A stretch of 64,000 nt of DNA. Source: Isoetes taiwanensis. Its lineage: Eukaryota > Streptophyta > Lycopodiopsida > Isoetales > Isoetaceae. The notes below the pieces were generated by a model, which had not been told where the DNA came from, made no database searches, and worked only from the letters and a program-made list of their open reading frames with translations. Positions 11,045 through 21,966 of this stretch are shown here, piece by piece (within the stretch, counting starts at the first letter, position 1; each line of letters starts with the position of its first letter). The stretch is taken from contig JAJEKV010000014.1 in the NCBI GenBank assembly GCA_021234155.1, positions 19,917,513 through 19,981,512 on the forward strand, read 5' to 3'. Position numbers and translations under genes: made by a program.

Positions 11045-12418
11045 TTACGTACGGTGTAGATTAAGGAATAAGGGGTGAATATGCCTATCCAACAGTTCTC
11101 GTTGCCCGGAGTCACCCCCCGTGTGAATATGCACCCAAACCAACATGAAGGTGACTGGCTTGATGCTTTTTTCACATAATATTGCGATACGAGAATTTGG
11201 GCATTCAATCTTTAAATCAGCCCATGGATCTGCTGCCTGTAAAAAAGTCATATTAATCAGTGTGTTTCTTACTTCCAAGTAGGACAGATAAGCAATTATG
11301 CTGTCCTTAAGAGTAGTCTTCATGAACTTCCTCATGGATACCATTTGAGCCACTGCTGACATATCTGGAAAAATACTGTCTAGATTGTTGAACATGTACC
11401 ATACGGCGTGGTCTAGCCATGTCATATTATCTCTGCAGGCATTTCCCTTGACTCTTGGTTCATACACACACTTGAAGTATGGACACATGCTCCTCCATAC
11501 CCTTTTAAGATAGAATGCATCTCTAGGAATGGTTGAATATGCCATATGGCCCTTCTGCCTTATGTAGATGCAGTCATCTTTGTTGCACTTTTTATCGAAA
11601 AATCTGTGATCAATTTTCAGCTTGATCCTCTCTTTATGCACTATTTTCTCCATTTTCTCAACAGCAATCCTTGCTCCTTTTTCCTGCTCAGGTGTGATGT
11701 CACCTAGCATAACCCAGGCATCTCGGCTAAGTGGCGCTAAAGCTCCAAAGTTTTTTGTACGCCAGATCCCTTGGTTACAAAACATAGAATGGCCTTCTAC
11801 CAACCTTTCTGGTATGATGGGAAATATGTGATAGTTATGGAGTGTGAAACTAAACTCCTTGTCTTCATCATTACTGGTATTGTCATTTTTCTTCCCCATT
11901 GCCTTTTTATCCTGTTCAGAAAGCAGGCTTTCCCCAAATGGATCTTCATCAGCATCATGTAGGTTGCTCATCTTTCCTTTTTCCACATTTGCCCTGCTCA
12001 GACTTGCAGTCTTGATTTTATTGGACTTCTCCAAAGCCGGAACCCCAATATAGAACTGAGTTCTGGCTGCATCTTCCTCCATAGTCCAGTGGTATATCTT
12101 AGTGGGCAATTCCTCATATATTTGTTCAATGAGTTTCAGGGCCTCATCCCATTCTTCCCATATTTTGTTTATCTTGGGTACTAGAGCCAGCCAATGACTA
12201 AATCCTAGATGGTTGATGGCTGACAGTTCATCGGGTTTCCTCAACATTTCCTTCTCTAATAATAGTGTATGCACCTTAGGATTTTTTATACAACACAGAA
12301 GTGTTTGAACAGCATAGCTCGGGCATGTGATTTTGCTTGCTGCATATCCAATAGGGCCGAGATCCTTGTTCCATGTTGGAGGTACAAACTCTACATGTGT
12401 TTGAGCCTCTTCATCGTC
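11045..12418 (-). CDS. Gag-like exon 2 of retroelement complex, copy A
   Basis: This 458-codon open exon starts after a minus-strand acceptor (TTTCAG, AG at 12419-12420) in phase 0. Its partner is the exon ending at 14012. The protein is acidic and lysine-rich in the middle (DEDPFGESLLSEQDK), then has a Cys/His cluster with CNKDDC, GHMAY and MCPYFKC that could bind zinc. I do not recognise the family. A diverged, frameshifted homologue of nearly the full length lies at 20397-21966, in the same position relative to an RGG-type exon, and there it is followed by a reverse transcriptase. Copy A has no RT downstream. The last about 30 codons (after about 11130) no longer match copy C. I infer a Gag-like partner protein; an unknown host protein remains possible. 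Confidence 0.6.
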   Translation of the reverse strand, partial: DDEEAQTHVEFVPPTWNKDLGPIGYAASKITCPSYAVQTLLCCIKNPKVHTLLLEKEMLRKPDELSAINHLGFSHWLALVPKINKIWEEWDEALKLIEQIYEELPTKIYHWTMEEDAARTQFYIGVPALEKSNKIKTASLSRANVEKGKMSNLHDADEDPFGESLLSEQDKKAMGKKNDNTSNDEDKEFSFTLHNYHIFPIIPERLVEGHSMFCNQGIWRTKNFGALAPLSRDAWVMLGDITPEQEKGARIAVEKMEKIVHKERIKLKIDHRFFDKKCNKDDCIYIRQKGHMAYSTIPRDAFYLKRVWRSMCPYFKCVYEPRVKGNACRDNMTWLDHAVWYMFNNLDSIFPDMSAVAQMVSMRKFMKTTLKDSIIAYLSYLEVRNTLINMTFLQAADPWADLKIECPNSRIAILCEKSIKPVTFMLVWVHIHTGGDSGQRELLDRHIHPLFLNLHRT

Positions 12419-14011
12419 CTGAAACATTACTCGGGTTTTTTAGTATTCTTTGCAAATATGAAGTATTGCTCTTGTTAGTACTAACAGATAAAATGCAGCA
12501 TTGATAAGACCAATGCAATGAAATGTCTAAAAAAAACCCGGACTTAGCTAGCCTGGTCAATCAGTCCTACTAGCCAATCACACTACCTTAGTCAATCCTT
12601 CAGTAGTTTTACCATTCCGTACGATAATTGAGTTCATTATAGACGGTGCATTTTACTATAGTCCATAAGTCTCATGACTTTATACTATAGTCCATAAGTC
12701 TCGTGACTTTAATTAAATTATGTATTTAGACCTACTTGTCAAAAATACATTAACTTAGTTGACAACAATACAGGACTAAACTATTCTCTTGTCTATTTGC
12801 TAATCCTTCTTTAATCTGCATGCCAACTATTGGCATTTTCTACATGCAGGCCTTCATAATTATAGTGTAACTTTATCCCATGCTTACTGCATGTTAATTT
12901 TTTTAGAAAAAACCAGGGGATATAATCCTTACTAATTCAGCCTTATAGAGTCTTTATATAAACTCAGATTTGACAATGTTAAGTTCTTATTTTCCAGTTT
13001 TGGAACCATTTATTGGCTATGATACATTTCTGTTTGCCCATCCTATGGCCTTGAGCTATTACTTGGGAAGCCTTTAATCCTTTTATATTGCTTAATGAGC
13101 AAACATTATGTCAAATATTCCTTCCACATGTTATATAGCATGCAACATCTCCAAGGTAAGAATGACAAAATACATGAAATAGCATCAGCAATGTTTTATA
13201 ATCATGTGAAAACCATTTCAAAAAGATATAATATGTATTCATGTTTATCTATACTGCTTGGAAAAAGATCAGAACATCACCTTGTGATCTTAAAACCCAA
13301 GTTTACAACCCGCATTACTTATCAAAAGACTTGTAGTCTTTTTGAGCAAAACTGAACATGAAAATTACAGCATAAATACCATATGTCTTTAAGATGTTTC
13401 AACAACTTTAAGACTCCATTTTTAAGCCTTCATAAGTCTGTTTTTTAAGGATAGGAATATCTGCATTTGTCTTGAGCTTTTTGACCATGATCCACATATT
13501 CTTCTGAGCTAAAACACTTCATAACAGCAAAATAAAGGACATTGGGAAAAGAAAAACCATGTACCTGCAGCCAAACAATGCACACATTAGCAGTAGTCCC
13601 GGTAATGATGCAAGGGCCAAAAGGTACTTCAGGTTTTTCTTGGCTTATCGCCCTTTACCCAATGTACTCTTTTTGCCCTTGAGATTAGTAATAACTGTTC
13701 AAAGAATATATAAATCATAAACTCGAATTTAGATAATCATCCTTACCATCCCTGTTACCTTAGCAGATCTGGGATGTGTTTACAAGAAGCCATGTTATGG
13801 TACTTCTTACTTCTGTATGTTTTAAGCAATGCATATATAGGCTGCAAAATATTATTTTAAGGACTTACTGCCTTCATGTTTTAGCTTAGGACAGCATATT
13901 ACCATTATAATGGAACTCGTGTTCTTGCTATAAGAGTTCATAAACCCTTTCATTGGCTTATGTCCTGCTATTTATCTGCTTGTATTTACACAATGGAAAT
14001 ATCAAATGTAC
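12419..14011 (-). other. Intron of copy A
   Basis: On the minus strand it begins GTACAT after GATCCGCAG and ends TTTCAG, and it joins two phase-0 exons. Its 3' part (near 12520, TCTAAAAAAAACCC on the plus strand) matches the same position in copy C (22101), so the intron itself is conserved between copies. A stretch at about 13558-13680 also recurs at 16640-16740 and 23870-23960. Confidence 0.6.
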
Positions 14012-14215
14012 CTGCGGATCTTCTTCTTCTGAAGAAATATCTCCACCAAGTTGAGTTTGAGGTACAAATTGTTCAGTATTTCCTCTGTAGGATCCTGCTG
14101 CTCTTTTATAGAAGCCACCGCCTCTCTTGCTTACATAGCCATCACTGTAGCCCCTTCTATTATCATATCCTCTTCCATTGCCCCTCCTTTCCATGCTTAG
14201 AGCTTCTAATTTCAC
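14012..14215 (-). CDS. RGG-rich exon 1 of retroelement complex, copy A
   Basis: There are 68 codons from the ATG at 14215 to a clean donor (CCGCAG|GTACAT). The peptide is Arg/Gly/Tyr rich (NGRGYDNRRGYSDGY) and ends acidic (SSEEEDPQ). It aligns with exon 1 of copy C at 24211-24486 (RAGRGRGRNYDNKRG). RGG boxes bind RNA, which fits a nucleocapsid-like role for the spliced product with 11045-12418. The true start may be the internal ATG (MERRGNG) or further upstream. Confidence 0.55.
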
Positions 14216-14861
14216 CGAATTCTTGCACTAGAGGGTTTCCCTATCAGTCTCATAAGCCGGCTTTTCTTCCTCAGAGCTATTGCAATCTGATAGACTAGAA
14301 CTATAACCCATTTCTAGCATGTCAGATATTTGCCCGGGAAGTATCTAAGACTTAAAGACTGGTTGCATGCCAGTCTTGCCCTATTTTCCATCATTATATG
14401 CGGCCATCCTATGCAGCCATATATTATCCTTTTACCTTCAACTATAAGCTTCATAGAGGGATAATTTTACACAAGGGATGGATACACACCTGTCCAGTTA
14501 TGGTTTTCTTTATTCCCCTTAGCCGTTTGCCATAACTCTTGGCTGCCTGCCATGCATCAGTCCCGACCTTGGGCCTTGCGTGTTTACTAATGTATTCCCC
14601 TATTACGAAATCAGATACTCATATTTGCATAGGTCGCTTTTGGGCCAGATTGCCACCTATACCTATTGAAAGGTTCTGCATTTTTAATACAGATTACCTT
14701 CATTTATATTTTACATTAACGGGATATTATCTTCATTTTTACGTCAAAGGGATAGCCATATCCCATACATATATATCACTCCTAATGGCTGGTTTCCCTC
14801 ATTTTATCTTAGACCATATAAGCCAATCAATTCACTCTATTCCTAGATGTGGGCTTTTCAT
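14216..14861. other. Leader region of copy A, no separate gene
   Basis: It lies upstream of exon 1 of copy A on the minus strand and ends at the breakpoint where the duplicated block (B) begins. Open frames on the plus strand are low-complexity Ser/Leu/Tyr stretches from AT-rich intron-like DNA. Confidence 0.4.
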
Positions 14862-17818
14862 ATAAAAAAAAAAAAACCCAGACAGCACTAGCCTTGACAA
14901 AAGCCATACTAGCCACTTCTACATACCTCAGTCAATCCCTTGGTATTGTTATCATCCCAACTCAGGACGAGCTATCCCAAATTGGCATATCTGTTCCCAT
15001 GTTATCAGTTTCTATTTTTAACATATGCCTAATGGAATAACCACTAACTAGGCCTAATTTACTCTTACCACAGTATTTGACCATCTAGCCAAACTTGCTT
15101 AATTTATTCTTACCCGAGCATTTGATAAACAAGCCAAGCTTGTTACTCTTACAAGCTTTCTGGCTTTATTTTTTACCAACTGCGTTTTCGGTGTTCTTGG
15201 GACAAAGAAACGAGTTAGTCACATTCCTTTATACAATTGTATATATTTTCAACCTTAGTCATACCTACAATCTTCCTAAGGACCACAAAGATAGATCCTA
15301 GTGACCATGTTCACAGTTTCTTAAGTTGCCTTGCTATATGGCTTTAATTTTGCAGACATCGTTCTAAAATGAATTACCTAGACTGAGCATGCACTGCTTT
15401 ATACGGTTATATACCATTGTAAAAATTGTTCTTGATCCATAACTATGCCAAGATGGGTGATTTGATTTTGATTATCATATTGCCAATATCATAATACGTT
15501 ATATAAATCCAAGTCTTTAAACATGCTTCCAAACCCGGTGGATTCTATTTATGCTAGAATCCAGGCCTAATTAATGTTATCATGCACCCAAGTTCATAAG
15601 ACTACATCCTGCTGCTATTCACATCACAGTTTTCAATTGTCTAAATCACGGTAATGTTTGTTCCTATTCTTAAGAACACACTGCTTCTACAGCCCACAAT
15701 CACCTAAGGACTATAATTCAAAACTACAGATATGTGTACACTATAGGAATTATTCATTTACACCAGTACTGCGGTTAATCCAGAGTCATATGTATTACAT
15801 ACATTTCGCCATAACTTCAGGTCTACCATTCATTTATTCGATTGTCACATATAGGTGGATGATGCTTACTGCTATATTCCCATTATTAGTTCCCTAAGGC
15901 TTAGATTTTTGCCTTATTACATCTACGCTGCCATGCACCTACTTACATTTTCAAGACATGGAACCGTTTACACTTCCCTTTATTCATACCAAACAAAGTT
16001 CCAGCTTTCTAGAATAATGGCTACTGTAATTATTCCCAACATGTTTGCCTCATTATCTAAACTGTTTTCAGCATTCTTATGGTCATGTTACCAACAATAC
16101 ATAACTATAGTCATCATATTTTCTCAGATAGCCAAGCACATATTATGATCTTCACTTAACATTCCATAGATATCATATCTAAGCTCATTGTTTTACAATC
16201 GGTTTATAAACGAACTAAGCTTAGTCCAAAACACGTACTATGCTTGCTTTTCATTATGATTCAAAGATGATACATTTTTACATCTATTTTAATTTCGCCA
16301 AAGCAACAACAAAGATAATAACTTGATGCAAAAACCTTATGTAGTATATCCGAAAAAAGCGCCAAGTTACCAAGTTCAGTGTCTGCTACCCCATTCTTGT
16401 TAATACTAGTAACCCGGCCTGTCTTGACCATCTTTCTTATAAGCCAAAGGGTAAGAGATATATCATACCATGATTGCATTAATCGCACTGGGCATATCAC
16501 CTCACAACTTGAATTCTTGTCATAATAAAAAACATATTTCTTCATACTTTTGTAGATACAACAGCTTGCTCCATTGGTTTCAGCTACTATTCTTGCTCAT
16601 TAGACTTAAAAGACACAAATGGAGAAGAAACACCGCACCTATGACCACATGCAAACATTAGCAAAAATATGGTAATGATGCAAGGGGCAAAAGGTACATT
16701 GGTGTTTCTTGGCTTATCGCCTTTCACCCTTTGTACCTTTTAAGCCCATGCACAAGAATAATAGACAAATTTATGCTACAAGATACTAAAACATATCGGA
16801 CATACAGGTTACCAAATCATTATTTAGCAAACCAAGATACACATATTAATAATTTATTATGCTAAATGAGCCTCAAGAGCTCACTTATCATCTTTACATT
16901 TTTTGCAGATTTGCCGTGTTTAGAACCCATCATTTGGTATTCATAGAACCGTTCCCATGAATTAAACCATTCAAATTACCTGGTTTTCGCCTTTGTTCAT
17001 GGTTCAGACCCTCATCTACTTGCGTTTCGGAACATAATGCTCAAGCCGAACCACCATATCTAACATTCTCGGCCGCTTATTCTGTTATAAGCATTGTTTC
17101 TTCTATTGAAATATTCTCCACTACTATCCCCAAATCCCTCTTATTATCATAGTTCCCGCCTCTGCCTCTTCCAGCCCGGCTCCATGCTTGTATTGCAATA
17201 ATCGAGTTTAGGTAGCACCAATTCAAGCTCCGGTTGAGATGGCGCCATTCCAAAGATCTCCACGCTTGAGAGCAAAGGGTCTGATTCATCTACGAAATGA
17301 TCCATGCTTGTTTATGCTATTTTGCCACCCCATAAATTTCAAATCCCGCCAAAACCGAGAACACATTAACTTCTAGGTGCGCTTTTACCTTTCTTGGGGC
17401 CACCCTTGCATTCAAGCTCCACCGCCACGGTCCGCTCCGTTCCCAAAACCCTAGTCTTACACATAATCCCAGTTACCTTAGGATATGGGTTAGCTTATCG
17501 AAAATTATTCTGATTCAGCATTAAAGGTTATCTAATAAGATATTCTATTGCCCATCTATAATCGATGCTATTCAACTTAAGGTCCATTATATATTATGTA
17601 ACCTCAATATTCACACCCTTATCTAGGATCCAATCTGCCTACTGCAAATCCCTTCATGTTACTATCTACCAACACACAAATAATAATGCCACATGCATAA
17701 TATCACAATTTTGCAAACCTTTATCATGTAGACTAGGTTAATACATGTCCTTTTGACCCCAATTTTATGCTTATCTTGCTACCATAATACATAATTAATG
17801 ATGGCATATTTATAAAAA
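14862..17818 (-). repeat. Duplicated 5' block, copy B
   Basis: This approximately 2.96-kb stretch is nearly identical to 22101-25060 in direct orientation, 7.24 kb away. It carries the 5' leader, exon 1 and most of the intron of copy C, but no exon 2. Both edges fall at A-tracts: 14863-14875 on the left, where the flank differs from A and C, and 17811-17818 on the right. It is a partial duplicate inserted between copy A and the RT of copy C. Confidence 0.85.
17077..17289 (-). pseudogene. RGG-rich exon 1, copy B (broken)
   Basis: This corresponds to 24211-24486 of copy C. Many single-base differences, often CG where the other copy has CTG or CAG, shift the frame. The open part reads AGRGRGGNYDNKRD and then leaves the frame. 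No exon 2 follows before copy A begins. Confidence 0.55.
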
Positions 17819-17999
17819 AAACCCTACCTCCTTCCGTAGGAGAGTGTTGCACCCCTTGCAATGCTTTAAACTGTAATAATAGGATAGGCTGACCCCTACC
17901 ATTACAGTAGGGGTCTGGCACAATCCTATAAAGTTGAATTGCCCTACCGAAGTAATTATTAAAGAACTTAAATAGAAGTAAGTTCAGCTATTTACCTTA
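17819..17999 (-). other. 3' flank of the reverse transcriptase
   Basis: This short stretch lies between the RT stop codon and copy B. On the plus strand, ACCCCTACCATTACAGTAGGGGT (about 17893-17915) is an inverted repeat that could fold at the 3' end of the RT transcript. No gene. Confidence 0.35.
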
Positions 18000-19631
18000 T
18001 TAGTATTCCGTCAAGTCTTGCAATATGGCATCTGCCTCATAACGTAAACCAGGGAATTGACTTGTTTGAATATATTTGCATATTCTCCTTTTGAGTCCTT
18101 TCCTGTCAAACCCATTCCTCTCAAAATGGTTCAACAGCCCTATAATATCCTTAGACGCACCTTCTGGGCTAGAGTTAACATATAGGTACGGCATTACTTG
18201 CGATATAATGACATTCCTTGCTTGCATGTATGGTCTGCAGCTGCTTGCATGTACAAATTTCATGGCTTCAAATGGTAACTGATCCCTCTTGTCATATCTC
18301 ACAGTTCTGAAGATTCCCAAGAACCCATTAGCTACTTGTATAGTCATATTTAGGAAATTGGCATTATTGCCAATAGTTCCCCTACCATCACCTACTTCTG
18401 TCATGCCTGTCTCTTCCTTTATCCCCAGATATTGCATGTCGTAGATCTGCAATCCCCTATCCTCCTCACCTTGTGGATTGGTAAGAAACTTTCTAATATT
18501 AGGGCAATTAATTGCTAGCAGATCATCTATATATCTAAATACATGCCTGAAGTGCTTGATCTCCTCATAGTCACCTTGCTTGGCTAACTTTTTAATGAAT
18601 TCAACTTCGAACCATGCGAGATACATGTTACACCAGCAGGGGCTACATGCAAAGCCCATGGGTATTCCACTAACCTGTCTCCATATTTTCTTACCCATAA
18701 GTATGTAACAGTTTTCAAGCAGCCACGTATTTGTGCTATTGAACTTTTCCAAATTCATGCGTAGCCAACACTTCCCTTGCTGCTCATATTTGAACCATTT
18801 GGCCTTGTATTTGCCATCATGCGTCCGTTTGATCCATAATTCATTCTTCTTACTTATCTTTATCATGTATTTCCAAATTGCTGCTGCCAGTCTTTGTATT
18901 ACTGCACTTATACCATTAACCCCTTTGAGAGGGATGTTTTCATAACAACGCGTTATGTCAGCAACAAAAACTTCATTAATACAATTAGGTAAATTAAGTA
19001 CCACGTCATATACTGATCCTGCAATCCAATTGGGGTTTACTTTTCCTGGTATAAGGGTGCAGATGTTAGCACACATATCCTTTGACACCTCAGGCCATAA
19101 TTCCAGGAAGTTATTTAGTACTGCTGTTATCATTTCAGAAATCTCAGTAAAAACTGTTCCATGCGCGTTTGTGATCCATCTATAATCATTTTTGTGTGCT
19201 TTAAATAAGCCTAGCAAATATGGAAGCTTTTCAGACCCAAAATCCAGATTCCCAACCTGCCCTATAATATCAGTTTTTAATTTTCCTATCAATTCTATTT
19301 CAGTGTACTTGACCACCTCAAAGTCTTTGCTTTCAAGCCTAGCTAGAGCCATGCTCCTGATATGCCTTGGGCAGATGAAAGAGGGGTTATTGGATGCCTT
19401 ATCAACCCCCTCGCCACGCAAGTTTCTATTCAGCCAGTCAATATTGTTTGTAACTTGTAGATCATTTAGGGCAAACTTTCTCATGCTATCATGTTTGCAT
19501 GCCTCCTTACATAGCTTAACCACTTCCACACAAACCTTTGTTTTAATTAGTATCTTGTCTTCAAGACTTATGTGTTTAAACTTATATTTGTGTAATTCAA
19601 ATACACTATCAACAAAGATCCTCCATCTCAC
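18000..19631 (-). CDS. Reverse transcriptase, Penelope/RVT-like, no visible endonuclease
   Basis: The 543-codon open frame shows RT motifs in order: LLGLFKAHKNDYRW (about 139-152; compare the PKTHK region of Penelope-like elements), FVADITRCYENIPL (222-235, catalytic Asp), SGIPMGFACSPCW (321-333), FRYIDDLLAI (365-374, catalytic DD), GNNANFLNMTI (421-431) and a thumb with FVHASSCRP then KRRICKYI (459-521). About 85 residues separate motifs A and B, long for a retroelement RT and reminiscent of the insertion reported in RVT proteins. The protein ends shortly after the thumb, with no GIY-YIG, integrase or RNase H. These features point to the PLE/RVT clade, not LTR or LINE elements. The catalytic residues are all present. 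Upstream coding (19632-19963) is shifted in frame, so this copy may need repair or splicing to be active. It lies downstream of Gag-like exon 2 of copy C. Confidence 0.75.
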   Translation of the reverse strand: MRWRIFVDSVFELHKYKFKHISLEDKILIKTKVCVEVVKLCKEACKHDSMRKFALNDLQVTNNIDWLNRNLRGEGVDKASNNPSFICPRHIRSMALARLESKDFEVVKYTEIELIGKLKTDIIGQVGNLDFGSEKLPYLLGLFKAHKNDYRWITNAHGTVFTEISEMITAVLNNFLELWPEVSKDMCANICTLIPGKVNPNWIAGSVYDVVLNLPNCINEVFVADITRCYENIPLKGVNGISAVIQRLAAAIWKYMIKISKKNELWIKRTHDGKYKAKWFKYEQQGKCWLRMNLEKFNSTNTWLLENCYILMGKKIWRQVSGIPMGFACSPCWCNMYLAWFEVEFIKKLAKQGDYEEIKHFRHVFRYIDDLLAINCPNIRKFLTNPQGEEDRGLQIYDMQYLGIKEETGMTEVGDGRGTIGNNANFLNMTIQVANGFLGIFRTVRYDKRDQLPFEAMKFVHASSCRPYMQARNVIISQVMPYLYVNSSPEGASKDIIGLLNHFERNGFDRKGLKRRICKYIQTSQFPGLRYEADAILQDLTEY

Positions 19632-19963
19632 ACTTCAAATCATCTTCAATTAAGCACTTATCAGGGATGTGACTAAGCCCTTTTTCAAAAGATTTCTAAG
19701 CATCTTATTTTTAATTATTTCCAACTTGGTGGTCCTTACATGTCCAATTTTATCATCTATGAACTCCTTCGGACTAGGATTCTTTGCGGGCACACCGCCT
19801 CCACATCTTGTGCAAATACTTGATAGGGTTTATAGCAAATGTCCCTTAAGCTCTCAGTGTACTTCCATGCAAACATAGTGTCCATCATGATCTCACTACC
19901 AATATCACCCAAGGATTCACACATGATTCTATGGATCACCCTAGGTATACAGAATTTATCCAT
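19632..19963 (-). pseudogene. N-terminal part of the RT, out of frame
   Basis: The minus strand opens with MDKFCIPRVIHRIMC (19963-19757), then continues in another frame with KEFIDDKIGHVRTTK and LRNLLKKGL, and in a third with SHIPDKCLIEDDL before entering the RT frame. The LLKKGL...IP pattern resembles the segment preceding the RT core in Penelope-like elements. At least two frame changes occur. A possible acceptor (TATACCTAG) lies near 19938. Either these are true frameshifts or base errors in the sequence. Confidence 0.45.
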
Positions 19964-20396
19964 TATTTTTTATAGGAACAATATATGTACTATCATCTTC
20001 TTGTTTTTATCTTTTATTTTAGTCATATGCACTCGTCCTAGAGCATCCTTACTCAGCTTCCTAAGAATCTGCATAGAATGCATACGTACAATAGTGAGGC
20101 CACCTAATATTCCTAAAGTAAGTACTCCCTATTCCTTAGCGACCAATAATAGTAGTTAATTTAACCATGTGCACTGTTTTTATAGAAAAACACTTTACTC
20201 TTATAAGAAGTACCCCCTAGGCCATATGGCCTTTAAGACATCTGCCTTACGGTGCTCAATAGTCATATGACTATAATTCATAACAGCAAGTATACTGTAA
20301 TCACAGATAATGCCAGACATATGTATCATGTAGAAAACCATTTTTTTTGGAAAAGCAATCATACTAAATTTTAGTCTGGGTTCAAATCATACCGTT
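19964..20396 (-). other. Probable intron or spacer between Gag-like exon 2 and RT
   Basis: There is no open frame on the minus strand. A donor-like site (AAACG|GTATGA, near 20395 on the minus strand) follows the end of exon 2, so the Gag-like and RT parts could be joined by splicing. Unproven. Confidence 0.3.
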
Positions 20397-21966
20397 TCAT
20401 AGGTCCAGCTTTCGCCCAGTACTTCCAGCCTCTTTGTTAAGACCAGCTTTTGCTTCCTTTGTAACCGAGTGTCCAAAATTGCCAGGCGTTCCAATTACCT
20501 CAATTGACGGGCTTGTTGAGGTGTTTGCGTCTTCAGAACTTGGAGGTTTAGTAATTCTGGGAGGTCTGTAACCTGCACTTGGTGGGCCATAGATAGCCTT
20601 GTTTTTTCCTCCACTATCAACTTTTGATACCATAATAGTACTACTGCTGGCTGATGCCTCCAACTCCTTGACAAGAAATGTAAGAGGTTTTATAGTCCTT
20701 TCACATATGACTGCCATTTTATTGCTTGGATGCCCAATCTTCAAATCCCCAAATGGGTCTGCGACCAAGGTCGATTGCCATACCAATTAACATTTTCCTT
20801 ACTTCCGGGTAAAGAGATGTATGCAATAATGCTCGGCTTTTAGTAGGTCTTTAAACATTTCCTTAGAAGGAACATTTGGCCCTGATATAGACACCTCGGG
20901 ATAGATTTGGTCCAGATTATTCAACATGTACGGACCCCTTGATCCGACCACGTCATGTTCTCTTTGCATGCATTTCCTTTGGTCTGCGGGTTCACAAACA
21001 CACTTAAAGTAAGGACACATAGTCCTCCAGATCCTTTTTAAATAGAAATCTCCACGATCCTCCGATGGATAAGCCATGTGCCCCTTTTGTTTAACATAAA
21101 TGCATTCATCTATGTTGCATTGCTTATCAAAGAATCTATGGTCAAACCGTAATTTAAGTTTCTCTTTCTTGATAATTTTTTCCATCTTTTGCGCAGCAGT
21201 TTTAGCCATTCTTACTTGATCAGCGGTGATATCCCTAAAAACATCAAGACTCCACATTTATAGGTGCAAAGCGCAAAGTTTTTAGTTCTCCACAAACCAT
21301 GATTGCAGAAAGCCGCATGGCCCTCAACCAGCCTTTCAGTTATGAGAGGATACCTTTGGCAGTTATACAAAGTAAATTCAAAGTCATTGTCCCCTTCTCT
21401 AACTGTTGCTTTTTTAGGTGCCTTCAGGGTGGCTTTGTCCTGCTCGGATAGAAGGCCAGCACCAAACGGATCAGACTCATCATCAGCTACCTCATTCAAT
21501 AGGCTCATTTCATTATTCACCATAATTTCAGCCCTACTATTGGGAGATCTTTTAATGTCATTGGCCTTCTCAAGAGCTGCAACACCAATATGAAACTCCT
21601 CCTTTGCCCGATCCTCTTCAATGGTATGCTGATAAATCTTGTCTGGCAGCTCTACATATATCTTCTCCACCAGTAAAGCAGCATCATCCCATTGCTTACC
21701 AATTTTGCTTTATACGTAATAGTTTTCAGCCGGTAGTTAAACCCCATGTGAGAAATTCTTTAAAACCGGCCCGCCTTTAAGTTACTCTCCTTTTCCATGA
21801 TAAGTTGATGTATAAACTCATTCTTGATGCAACACATCAAAGTCTGCCTGACGGCGACATTTGGGCATTCCATCTTTAGTTTACTATACCCAATATCCAC
21901 CGGTTCCTTGTTCCAAATTGGTGGAATGTAGTCAGTGACATATTCCTCTTGGGCTTCATAATGGTC
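20397..21966 (-). pseudogene. Gag-like exon 2, copy C (frameshifted)
   Basis: The exon begins after the acceptor GGGCAG (AG at 21967-21968) in phase 0 with DHYEAQEEYV, which aligns with DDEEAQTHVEF of copy A. Coding then runs through at least three frames: 21212-21670 (FHIGVAALEKAND), 20799-21257 (FDHRFFDKQCNIDEC, GHMAYPSE, MCPYFKC) and 20397-20786. Most of it matches exon 2 of copy A, with the same Cys/His cluster. The last about 100 codons (Ser/Pro-rich, after IKPLTF) are unique to this copy. Frame breaks make this copy non-functional unless they are sequence errors. Confidence 0.6.

Noticed and set aside
15658-16148. Plus-strand open frames in the duplicated blocks (also 22891-23382)
   Set aside because: They lie inside the minus-strand intron, are hydrophobic low-complexity translations and show no recognisable family; their presence in both blocks only reflects the recent duplication.
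18000-19631. LINE or telomerase assignment of the RT
   Set aside because: No AP endonuclease or LINE-type motif spacing is visible, and the KAHK, SGIPMG...SPCW and SCRP/RRIC patterns fit Penelope/RVT better; telomerase-specific RNA-binding motifs are not visible.
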